From NCBI RefSeq assembly GCF_003797765.1, contig NZ_RKMB01000012.1:1-64000 (forward strand): DNA of 64,000 nucleotides, written 5' to 3'. The notes under the pieces were generated by a model that was not told the DNA's origin, did no database searches, and saw only the letters and a list, made by a program, of their open reading frames with translations. Shown here one piece after another: positions 50,043 to 58,173 of this stretch; position 1 is the stretch's first letter; the number at the start of each line of letters is the position of its first letter. This DNA comes from Ramlibacter sp. WS9 (GTDB lineage: Bacteria > Pseudomonadota > Gammaproteobacteria > Burkholderiales > Burkholderiaceae_C). A program made the translations under genes and the position numbers.

Positions 50043-50881
50043 ACAACCGCGAGACGCTCAAGAAATACTTTGCCGCCGGCTCGCTGCCGACGCAAAAGCA
50101 TTTCGAGGACCTGATCGAGTCCATGCTGAACATGCAGGACGAGGGCTTCCGGCGCTCGCCCGAGAACGGCGTCGAGATTTCCAAACTCAAGGATAAGGCC
50201 GCCTTCATCAGCTTCTACGGCACGCCCGATGCGAATTCGGCCGTGTGGTCGGTCGCCGCGGATGCGAGCCAGCGCCTGGTGTTCCGCCCGGGGCCGGCGT
50301 CGGGCAGCAATGAGCCGGTGCTCGCGCTGGGCGCCGCGCGCGTGGGCATCAACACCGCCAATCCCCAGCACGAACTCGACGTGGCTGGTGTCGTGCACAT
50401 GAGGGGGCGCCTGGGTGGCTACGTGCCCAGGAACTTGCTGGACGCGCAGGGAAAGAAGACCGAGGCGGGCGTCGACGCCGACGGCCTGGTCGTCGCCGAC
50501 GGTGAGTGGCACGACATCACCGGGCCGCTGCGTGGCTGCCATGCGTTCGAAGTCATGGCGGGTGCGGGCAACGAGAACAGCGGCCGCTACGGGATGCTGC
50601 ATGCGGTGGCGATGAACGCGTTCAACCCCCGCCCCTGGCCCTTCGGGTTCCTGGACGGCAAACGGTCGGTCCGCTCGACCGACGCCTACTACGGAAAGCG
50701 CTGCGACAAGCTGAAGCTGCGCTGGTTCAACCTGAACGGCAAGTTCGGCAAGCACGCGGAGTATTGCTTGCAGATTCGCACCAACTGCGCCTATCCCGAG
50801 CAGGCCAACGGCAAGCCCACGCCGATCCGCTGCCACTTGACGCAGCTGTGGTTCGATTCAACGCAGGGCGCTGCGTCATGA
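50039..50881 (+). CDS. Candidate eCIS tail fibre or adhesin
   Basis: The 280-residue protein starts with a short helical module (NRETLKKYFAAGSLPTQKHF, then DLIESMLNMQDEGF) that would attach to the baseplate. The motif GINTANPQHELDVAGVVH follows, a common repeat in trimeric phage fibres and adhesins, and then a folded C-terminal domain of about 150 residues (DITGPLRGCHAFEVMAGAG). It sits between the two large baseplate genes with ATGA overlaps on both sides. If a fibre, it would set target specificity. The function is inferred from motif and place. Confidence 0.65.
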   Translation: MNNRETLKKYFAAGSLPTQKHFEDLIESMLNMQDEGFRRSPENGVEISKLKDKAAFISFYGTPDANSAVWSVAADASQRLVFRPGPASGSNEPVLALGAARVGINTANPQHELDVAGVVHMRGRLGGYVPRNLLDAQGKKTEAGVDADGLVVADGEWHDITGPLRGCHAFEVMAGAGNENSGRYGMLHAVAMNAFNPRPWPFGFLDGKRSVRSTDAYYGKRCDKLKLRWFNLNGKFGKHAEYCLQIRTNCAYPEQANGKPTPIRCHLTQLWFDSTQGAAS

Positions 50882-53364
50882 AGGAAGCGCCGTTCATCGC
50901 GCGCCGGCCCAAGGAAGCCGAGCCCGACAGCTTCTGGGGCCTGCGGGCCCAGGGCATCGCCGCGACGCAAGACCTGAGCGGGCAGGTCTGGACCGACTAC
51001 AACCTGCACGACCCCGGGGTCACCATCCTCGAACAGGTGTGCTACGCGCTCACCGATCTCGTGTTCCGCGCCGATCGCTCGGTGGCGGACCACCTGACCG
51101 GCCCCGAAGGCCACATCGATTTCGTTGGCCTGGCGCTGCATCCGCCCGAAGTGGTGTTCCCCTGCCGGCCCGTCACCGGCGAAGACCTGCGCCGGGTCCT
51201 TCTGGATCGGCTTGCCGATGTCGAAGATGCTGCCTGCACCCCCGTGGCCGGACAGGCGGCGAGCGGCTTGTGGCGAATCGAGCTGCGCCTGCGGGACGGC
51301 GCCGGCGAGCACGCGGACCATGCGAAGCACGATGCTCGCGCGCTGCTCCGCGCGAACCGCAACCTGTGCGAGGACATCGACGATCTGTGGGTGGTGCGGG
51401 AGTACCCGTGCGACCTGTTCGCCGAGATCGAGGTCGCCGGCGCGCGCGACCCGGTCGACGTCGTGGCGGACGTCTACTACGCCTGTGCCGGTCATTTGGC
51501 GCGGGGCAGCAGTTTCGTGTCGCTTGACGAGGCGCTCGCCGGCGGGCTTTCGCTGGAGGAAATTTTCGAGGGACCGCCGGTGCGGCACGGACTGCCGCGC
51601 GAAGCGTCGCCGGTGCAGCGAGGCGACCACTTGTTCATGAGCGAGTTGATCGCTTCGCTGCGCGCGATCGACGGCGTTGCCGATGTGAATCGGGTCGCGC
51701 TGTACCCGGAGGGCCAGGACGTGGCCAACATGCAGTCGGTGCTGCGCCGCGGCCCGGGCTGGGCGCTCCGGCTGCGTGTGCCCAGCAGCGAGGGCGGCCG
51801 CGCGGGTGTCGTGGTGACGCGCCGCGGCAGCACCGCCCGGTTGCCGGCCGGCGAAGTGCATGCCAAGTACGAAGACCTGCAGGCGAGCCGGCGAGCGCAG
51901 TTTCGCGGCGGTGACCACAGCGGCTTTGCACCGGCCCACCCGCGCGGGCGCCATCACGAGGCCACGCCCTACAGCGCGACGCAGGAGCAGTTTCCGGCGG
52001 CCTACGGGATCGGCCGCCACGGGCTCGGGTTGCAGGCCACGCCGCAGGAGAAAGCCTGGGCCTGGCAGCTGAAGGGCTACCTGGCGCTGTTCGACCAGGT
52101 GATCGCGCACAGCGCGGCGCAACTGGCGCACCTGCGCGACCTCTACGCCGTGGACAGCGCGCCGCGCCAGACGTATTGGTGGCAGATGCTGGACGACGAG
52201 AGCGTGCCCGGGATCACCGGCAAGCTGTACACCGCCCCGGCCCACGATATCGAGCACGGCGTCTATGGGCGCATGGACAACTTCTACGAGCGCAAGGGCC
52301 GCGTGCTGGACTACCTGCTGGCGCTTCACGGTGAAACCTACTCGCAAAACTCGTTGCGCCAGTTCGGCGGCTACTACACCGCGCACGAGCTGCAGGCTGT
52401 GCTGCACGAAAACAAGGCGCAGTTTGCCAGGCACATCATCGTGCTCGGGCGTGACCGCGCGGCGGCCTTCGACGACAGCCAGCCCTGCTGGAAGCACGAG
52501 GACAACGCCAGCGGGCTGCAGCAGCGCGCGAGCCTGCTGCTGGGGTTCCGGCATGGCCACGAGCGGCCGTTGGCCGGGCCCATGCACGGCCTGGGAGATG
52601 GCCGAGAATTTGGCTTGGTGAGCCGGGGGCCGCAGGCTCGGTCGCATTGGCACGGGGCGCACGAAAGGCTGCAGCGCCTGCCGCTGGACCGTGCGGACCT
52701 GGAACTGCCGCAGGCGAAAGAAGACCTCGGCCGGATGGCCGCAGTCGATGGTGCACACCTCGACGAGGCCCTGCTGCGCTGCGCCGCGCACCCGGACCGC
52801 TACTGGCTGGACGCGGCCATTCCCGGGCGGCATCACCTGGTGCTCGGCCCCGACGAGAACGGCGCCTACTGGAGCCTGGGCGATCACGACGACGCCGTTG
52901 CCGCGCGCCGCGCCGCGGGCTCCGTGCGCAACCTGATGCTGCGGATCAACCGCGAAAGCGAGGGCATGCACGTGGTGGAGCACCTGCTGCTGCGGCCGGT
53001 CGGCGCGAGCGCGTCGCACCAGATGGCGGACGTGGACGCCGAGTTCTGGCCGCAGCGGGTTACCGCGGTGTTCCCGCTGTGGCCCGCGCGCAGCCAGGAG
53101 CTGAACTTTCGAAAGCTCGCGGGTGAAACGGTGCAGCTCAATTGCCCGGCCCATGTCGACGCGCGCTGCCTGTGGCTTGACTTCCGCCGCATGGGCGAAT
53201 TCGAGCGGCTGTACGAAGCATGGCTTGCCGCGCGCATGGCGTGGTGTCGCGGCGCGCTGGACGACGACAAGGCTCGCGTCCGGTTGAATCACGCGGCCGC
53301 CGAACTGGTGCAGAACCTGAGCGCGCACCATGCCGATCCGGGCTCGCAGGGGGTGGTCCAGTGA
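50878..53364 (+). CDS. Pvc12-like baseplate protein
   Basis: The 828-residue protein has near its start SGQVWTDYNLHDPGVTIL and EQVCYALTDLVFRADRSV, the characteristic sequence of Afp12/Pvc12-type baseplate proteins. The centre contains a gp6-like region (VVREYPCDLFAEIEV) and the end a beta-rich domain (VVEHLLLRPVG). It pairs with the Pvc11-like protein to close the baseplate. I start at ATG 50878; the frame is open further upstream inside the fibre gene. It ends in a GTGA overlap with the tape-measure gene. Confidence 0.9.
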   Translation: MKEAPFIARRPKEAEPDSFWGLRAQGIAATQDLSGQVWTDYNLHDPGVTILEQVCYALTDLVFRADRSVADHLTGPEGHIDFVGLALHPPEVVFPCRPVTGEDLRRVLLDRLADVEDAACTPVAGQAASGLWRIELRLRDGAGEHADHAKHDARALLRANRNLCEDIDDLWVVREYPCDLFAEIEVAGARDPVDVVADVYYACAGHLARGSSFVSLDEALAGGLSLEEIFEGPPVRHGLPREASPVQRGDHLFMSELIASLRAIDGVADVNRVALYPEGQDVANMQSVLRRGPGWALRLRVPSSEGGRAGVVVTRRGSTARLPAGEVHAKYEDLQASRRAQFRGGDHSGFAPAHPRGRHHEATPYSATQEQFPAAYGIGRHGLGLQATPQEKAWAWQLKGYLALFDQVIAHSAAQLAHLRDLYAVDSAPRQTYWWQMLDDESVPGITGKLYTAPAHDIEHGVYGRMDNFYERKGRVLDYLLALHGETYSQNSLRQFGGYYTAHELQAVLHENKAQFARHIIVLGRDRAAAFDDSQPCWKHEDNASGLQQRASLLLGFRHGHERPLAGPMHGLGDGREFGLVSRGPQARSHWHGAHERLQRLPLDRADLELPQAKEDLGRMAAVDGAHLDEALLRCAAHPDRYWLDAAIPGRHHLVLGPDENGAYWSLGDHDDAVAARRAAGSVRNLMLRINRESEGMHVVEHLLLRPVGASASHQMADVDAEFWPQRVTAVFPLWPARSQELNFRKLAGETVQLNCPAHVDARCLWLDFRRMGEFERLYEAWLAARMAWCRGALDDDKARVRLNHAAAELVQNLSAHHADPGSQGVVQ

Positions 53365-56300
53365 GCCGCGAACACGTCATCGAGACGCTGGAGTGGAACG
53401 TCGCGTTCTCCTCGGAAGAGGAAGCGTTTGAGTGGCAGCCGCGCCTGGTTCAGGCGGTTCGCGGGCCGGCCGTGGACACCATCGCATCCGTGTTCGACGA
53501 GCTCAACGCCGCCGGCGAAGTGCTGGTGCTGGACAGCCTGACCCTCGATCTGGGTCGCTTGGCCGCCAACGATTTCGAGGCGCAATTGGCCGAGCGCTTG
53601 CGCGCCTGTCTGCGGGATGCGCTGCTGAACGAGCTGGGTGCCCGGCGTGCCGGCGCGGTGGACGCGCCTGCGCCGCTGACGACCGATGTGAGCGAGGCGG
53701 AAACGCTCAGGCACTACCTTGCGCGCGGCTACCTGCCCTGGAGCGCGGGTGCGGGCATCGCCAGCCGGCTGGACGAGCTGGCCCGGCGTACCGTGCGCGA
53801 TTCGGGCCCCGCGTTGGATCGATGGCTGGACAGCGCAGCGCCGCAGACGTCGCAGCGCTTGTTGCGCCTGTTGGCGGGCGAACTCGCGCAGGCGAGGTCG
53901 GGCCTGGAGTCCGCGATGATGTCGCAAGGGGCGCTCGACGCGCGCATGCCCCAGGCCTGGACGCTGCTGATGCGCTGGGACGCACAGTGGCTGGCGGAGC
54001 GCTTGCGCCTGCGGGGGCAGGCCGCGAACATGCGCCGGCGGATGGCCCACGCTTTTACCCACGAGATGCTGCTGGACCTGGTGGACCTGTTCGTGCCGAC
54101 CGAGCGTGAATTCATCGCGGACGTCATGGACCAGCACGCGGTTTTTGAGCAGGCCCACGCGCCCGCGGCGCCGCCGAGTGACCTGCGTCCGCGGCTGTGG
54201 GAATTCACGCTCGCCTACCTGCTGGTGGAGCGGGGCAGCGACTTCAATCGACGTTCGTACATGGGCAGCCTCTTGCGGCAGGCCGCGCGGCATGAAGGCC
54301 TGGACTACGAACACTTGCTGCATGCGATGAGCCGCGCGCTGCGCGGGGTGGCCGCGCCCACCGCCCTGCAGCGGCAAATGCTGCAGTTGCTGGATGAACT
54401 GGCGCAGGACGAAGGCCGCCATGCGCCGGTGCGGGACCGCGAAGAGGCGGCAAGCCTTCAGCTCATCGCGCAGTACGACCGATACGGGCAAGCCGACGAC
54501 GAGGCCGCACAGCGAAAGCTCGAGCAGTTTCGGGCGCTGCTGCAGGGCGCTCTGCTCGCGGACACGCCGCCGAGCGGCGCCTTGCACCACGCCTGGACGG
54601 AGCTGGTCCGGTGGGACGCGGCATGGCTGGTCGAGCAGGCCACCCTCCACGGGCAGGACGCCCAGGTGCGCCGGCGCATGGCACACGGTTTCGCGCAGGA
54701 GATGCTGCTGGAATTGACCGGCCTGCTGGCGCCCGGCGAGCGCGGCTTCGTGCAGGAGGTGTTGGGCCAGCCCACCCTGTTCGCGCGCGCCCAAGCCGAG
54801 GCGAAAGAGCAGGCCGCGCCGCCGGGCGAGTTGCGTCCGCGCCTGTGGGAATTCACGCTCGCGTACCTCTTGGTCGAGCGCGGCAGCGAGTTCAACCGCC
54901 GCTCCTACCTGGGCAGCATGTTGCGCCAGATGGCCCGGCACGGCGGCCTGAACTATGGCGAACTGCTGCGGTCGATGACGAACGTCCTGCGGGATGCAGC
55001 AGCGCCGACGGGTTTGCAACGGCAGATGCTGCTACTGCTCGAGGGGCTGGTGCGCGAGGACGAGGAAGCCGCGCCCGCGCGCGGCCCGGTGCCCGGCTCG
55101 GCCATCTGGATGCAGCGCGAACTGCCCGCCATTCGCTTCCGTTGGCAGGCCGCGTTGGCCACCGGTGAACTGCGCGGGGCGGCCGCCCACTTGGCCTGGA
55201 GCCATCTCGTCCGCCACGACGCGAACTGGCTGCTGCGGGAAACCCTGGTGCGCGCGCAGAGCGAGCCGCTTCGCCGCCGGATGGCGCGCGATCTGCCTGA
55301 GGAAGCGTTGATGGCGCTGGTGGCGCTGATGGTCCCCGGCGAGCGCGGTTTCATCGAGGCCGCGCTCTCCCAGTCGATGCAGCTTCATCGTGACAGCGTC
55401 GCGCCGGCCGGCATGGCCCGCGACATCCGCATCCAGCTTTGGGAATTCACGCTCACGTTCCTGGTGGTGGAGCGGGGCAGCGATTTCAACCGGCGCTCGT
55501 ACATCGGCAGCCTGCTGCGCCAGATGGCCGCGCAAGAGGGCATGGACCTGGCCGAGCTGCTGGACGCGTTCGCCACCACCCTGCGCGCCATGGGCACCGC
55601 AGGCGAGTTGCAGCGCCAGATGCTGCGGTTGACCGCCGAGCTGTTGGGTCAGATCAGTCCCGCCGGAGCGAGCCGATCGGCGTTGGGGCCGCAGGCCGCG
55701 CGTTTCATGCAAGCGCTGCGAAGCACAAACACCCTGTCGCCAGCGCACGCCGAACAGCTCGGGCAAGACGTGCAGGCGCTGCTTGCGCATGGAGACTCCG
55801 GCGTACGGGGCGCGCTGGAAGAGGCGCTGCGCTCGCCCGAGTGCGCCGCGCGCCTGGCCGCGCTGCTGCCTGTGCGGTTGCTGACCCGCGTGATATGGCT
55901 GTTGCGGCGGGAACACCACCACGCGTTGCAGCGCGTCGCCGACCTGATCGCCGACGCCGCTGCTGCGGTGGGCACGCAGGCCCCGCGGGCGCGTGTCCAG
56001 TCATTGAAATGGCAGTTCATCCTTCGCTACCTGTTCGTCGAAGGCCGATCCTTCACGCTGGCCGACTTCGCGCGCCGCTTCACCGAATGGCTGGCGGGCC
56101 AGCTGCGCGTGCCGCAGCCGGCGCAGTGGCGGGCGAGTGTGGCCGCGCAAGCCGCGCGCGACAAACGCAGCGCGGGGCAGGCCGTGGGCCAAGCGGTGGC
56201 GGCTGCGCTGGTCGCCGCGCGGCCGGCCGCAGTCCCGACCCCGCCCAAGCCGGTGAGGCGCACGCCACCGGTTTCGCGCGCGTCGGCAACCTCCGATCCC

Positions 56301-56810
56301 GCGCAAGGCGAGCCGATCTATGTCGCCAACGCCGGCCTGGTGCTGTGCGAACCCTACCTGCCGCGCCTGTTCACGATGCTGGGCCTGACCGAGGGCGCCG
56401 CATTCCGCGATCCTGCCTGCGCGAGCAAGGCGGTGAACCTGCTGCAGTTCATCGCGACGGGCGTGGAGGAGTCCAGCGAGCATCAGCTGGTGTTGAACAA
56501 GCTGTTGTGCGGCCTTCCGCTCGCTGAGTCGGTGGATTGCGAATCCCTGCTCGAGGAGTCGGACAAGGCGACTGTGGACGGAATGCTCAAAGGCATGCTG
56601 GCGCACTGGAAAGCGCTGGGCGGCACGACGCCGGAGGGCCTGCGCGAAACCTTCCTGCAGCGCCAGGGCCGGCTCGTGCGCCAGGAAGAGCACTGGCACC
56701 TTCTGGTCGAGGCAGGCCCGTACGACATGCTGCTGGACCAGCTGCCCTGGGGCTTTTCCATGATCAAGTACCCGTGGATGGAAAGGATGATCCATGTGCA
56801 ATGGCGCTGA
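53361..56810 (+). CDS. eCIS tape-measure protein (Pvc14-like) with three internal repeats
   Basis: From GTG 53361 the protein has 1149 residues. The N-terminal domain (HVIETLEWNVAFSSEEEAF) and the C-terminal region (YVANAGLVLCEPYLPRLF, GLPLAESVD) match the contractile-injection-system tape-measure family. Between them three copies of an approximately 200-residue unit carry the core LWEFTLAYLLVERGSDFNRR at about residues 277, 493 and 691, and a fourth, decayed copy follows near 880 (WQFILRYLFVEGRSF). Repeat number may set particle length. It overlaps the ATPase gene by 17 bases. Confidence 0.88.
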   Translation: MSREHVIETLEWNVAFSSEEEAFEWQPRLVQAVRGPAVDTIASVFDELNAAGEVLVLDSLTLDLGRLAANDFEAQLAERLRACLRDALLNELGARRAGAVDAPAPLTTDVSEAETLRHYLARGYLPWSAGAGIASRLDELARRTVRDSGPALDRWLDSAAPQTSQRLLRLLAGELAQARSGLESAMMSQGALDARMPQAWTLLMRWDAQWLAERLRLRGQAANMRRRMAHAFTHEMLLDLVDLFVPTEREFIADVMDQHAVFEQAHAPAAPPSDLRPRLWEFTLAYLLVERGSDFNRRSYMGSLLRQAARHEGLDYEHLLHAMSRALRGVAAPTALQRQMLQLLDELAQDEGRHAPVRDREEAASLQLIAQYDRYGQADDEAAQRKLEQFRALLQGALLADTPPSGALHHAWTELVRWDAAWLVEQATLHGQDAQVRRRMAHGFAQEMLLELTGLLAPGERGFVQEVLGQPTLFARAQAEAKEQAAPPGELRPRLWEFTLAYLLVERGSEFNRRSYLGSMLRQMARHGGLNYGELLRSMTNVLRDAAAPTGLQRQMLLLLEGLVREDEEAAPARGPVPGSAIWMQRELPAIRFRWQAALATGELRGAAAHLAWSHLVRHDANWLLRETLVRAQSEPLRRRMARDLPEEALMALVALMVPGERGFIEAALSQSMQLHRDSVAPAGMARDIRIQLWEFTLTFLVVERGSDFNRRSYIGSLLRQMAAQEGMDLAELLDAFATTLRAMGTAGELQRQMLRLTAELLGQISPAGASRSALGPQAARFMQALRSTNTLSPAHAEQLGQDVQALLAHGDSGVRGALEEALRSPECAARLAALLPVRLLTRVIWLLRREHHHALQRVADLIADAAAAVGTQAPRARVQSLKWQFILRYLFVEGRSFTLADFARRFTEWLAGQLRVPQPAQWRASVAAQAARDKRSAGQAVGQAVAAALVAARPAAVPTPPKPVRRTPPVSRASATSDPAQGEPIYVANAGLVLCEPYLPRLFTMLGLTEGAAFRDPACASKAVNLLQFIATGVEESSEHQLVLNKLLCGLPLAESVDCESLLEESDKATVDGMLKGMLAHWKALGGTTPEGLRETFLQRQGRLVRQEEHWHLLVEAGPYDMLLDQLPWGFSMIKYPWMERMIHVQWR
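54181..55540 (+). repeat. Three ~600-base repeats inside the tape-measure gene
   Basis: The shared GAATTCACGC marks each unit at 54201, 54850 and 55443, giving periods of 649 and 593 bases. Around it roughly 150 bases are nearly the same in all three (WEFTL, LVERGS, FNRRSY, GSLLRQMA). The units code for successive repeats of the tape measure, so recombination between them could change the protein by about 200 residues per step. Confidence 0.8.
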
Positions 56811-58164
56811 AGCGCAAGCGGCGCACATGGCGGCCAATGCGGCGACGCTCGATCGCGAGCTCGTTTGGTTCGGCGAGGTCTTGCAGGCGCGCACCTGCCT
56901 GCACTTCGAACAGCCATGCGCCTGGTCGGCGGTCGACCAGATCGCGCCGCCGCAACTGGACGGCGACGAGTCGCCCTATGCGGCTGTCGTGCGCGAATGC
57001 GCCTTCGGCTTTGCCGAGCGCGTGCTGCTCGTGCTGGCGCTCATCCCGCACGTGCGGCCGCAAGCGCTGGACACGCTGTTCGTGCGCAACCGCAACCTGG
57101 ACCGCAGCTTCACCGAGTTCGGCGGCTGGAAAGGGCGCACGCACGGCGGCTTCCTGCCCACGGGCGAGACCGCGGCTTTCGTGCTTGCCGGCGCCAACGT
57201 GGCCAAGCGGCTCGAGATGCTGGCGCTTTTCGAGCCGGAGCATGCATTCCAGCGCCGCAGCATCCTGCGGCTGGATCACGACGCGCCGGGCGAGCCGTTC
57301 CTTTCCGGATCGCTCTTCATCTCCACCGAGTACCTGCACCGCATGACGACGGGGGTGTGGCACAAGCCCGACTACAACGTGTCGTTTCCGGCGAAGCTCA
57401 TCACCACGCGGCTGGGGTGGGGCGACCTGGTGCTGGGCCGCGACGTGCTGGCGGAGATCGCCGCCCTGCGCACGTGGGCCGACAAGGGCGCGACGCTGCT
57501 GGGCGACTGGCGGCTCGAGAAGTCCATCAAGCCGGGCTATCGCAGCCTCTTTTACGGCCCGCCGGGCACCGGCAAGACCTTGACGGCCACGCTGATCGGC
57601 CAGGCGGCGCAGCGGGATGTGTACCGCATCGACCTCTCGATGGTGGTGTCGAAGTTCATCGGCGAAACCGAGAAGAACCTCGCCAATGTCTTCGACCAGG
57701 CGCAGAACCGCCAATGGATCCTGTTCTTCGACGAGGCGGATGCGCTCTTCGGCAAGCGCACCAGCACGTCGAGTTCCAACGACCGCTATGCCAACCAGGA
57801 GGTGTCTTACCTGCTGCAGCGGGTCGAGGACTTCCCGGGCATCGTGATCCTGGCGACCAACCTGAAGGCCAACATCGACGACGCCTTCGCCCGTCGCTTC
57901 CAGTCGCTGGTGTATTTCCCCATGCCCGATGTTTCGCAGCGCCTGCGTTTGTGGCAGGGCATGCTGGGCGACACCGGCCGGGTCGGGCCCGACGTGGACT
58001 TCGGCGCGCTGGCGGCGGCGCACGAGCTTTCGGGCGGTGCGATCGCGAACGTGGTGCGGTACGGCGCGATCCATGCGCTGCAGGCGGGCCAGGAGACGAT
58101 TTCCATGGCCGACTTGCGCAAGGGCATCAGCAAGGAATTGCGCAAAGAGGGAAGGACCGCGTAG
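56794..58164 (+). CDS. eCIS AAA+ ATPase (Pvc15/Afp15-like)
   Basis: The 456-residue protein has an N-terminal domain of about 220 residues and a classical AAA+ domain: Walker A YGPPGTGKT near residue 254, Walker B ILFFDEADALFG near residue 309, and the DDAFARRFQ arginine-finger region near 365. In Afp/PVC systems this ATPase is needed for particle assembly or cargo loading and is not part of the final particle. It follows the tape-measure gene with a 17-base overlap. Confidence 0.93.
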   Translation: MCNGAEAQAAHMAANAATLDRELVWFGEVLQARTCLHFEQPCAWSAVDQIAPPQLDGDESPYAAVVRECAFGFAERVLLVLALIPHVRPQALDTLFVRNRNLDRSFTEFGGWKGRTHGGFLPTGETAAFVLAGANVAKRLEMLALFEPEHAFQRRSILRLDHDAPGEPFLSGSLFISTEYLHRMTTGVWHKPDYNVSFPAKLITTRLGWGDLVLGRDVLAEIAALRTWADKGATLLGDWRLEKSIKPGYRSLFYGPPGTGKTLTATLIGQAAQRDVYRIDLSMVVSKFIGETEKNLANVFDQAQNRQWILFFDEADALFGKRTSTSSSNDRYANQEVSYLLQRVEDFPGIVILATNLKANIDDAFARRFQSLVYFPMPDVSQRLRLWQGMLGDTGRVGPDVDFGALAAAHELSGGAIANVVRYGAIHALQAGQETISMADLRKGISKELRKEGRTA

Positions 58165-58173
58165 GAGCAGACC

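Noticed and set aside
50791-53331. Minus-strand open frame of 846 codons opposite the Pvc12-like gene
   Set aside because: It is antisense to a recognised baseplate protein and its composition is that of a shadow frame.
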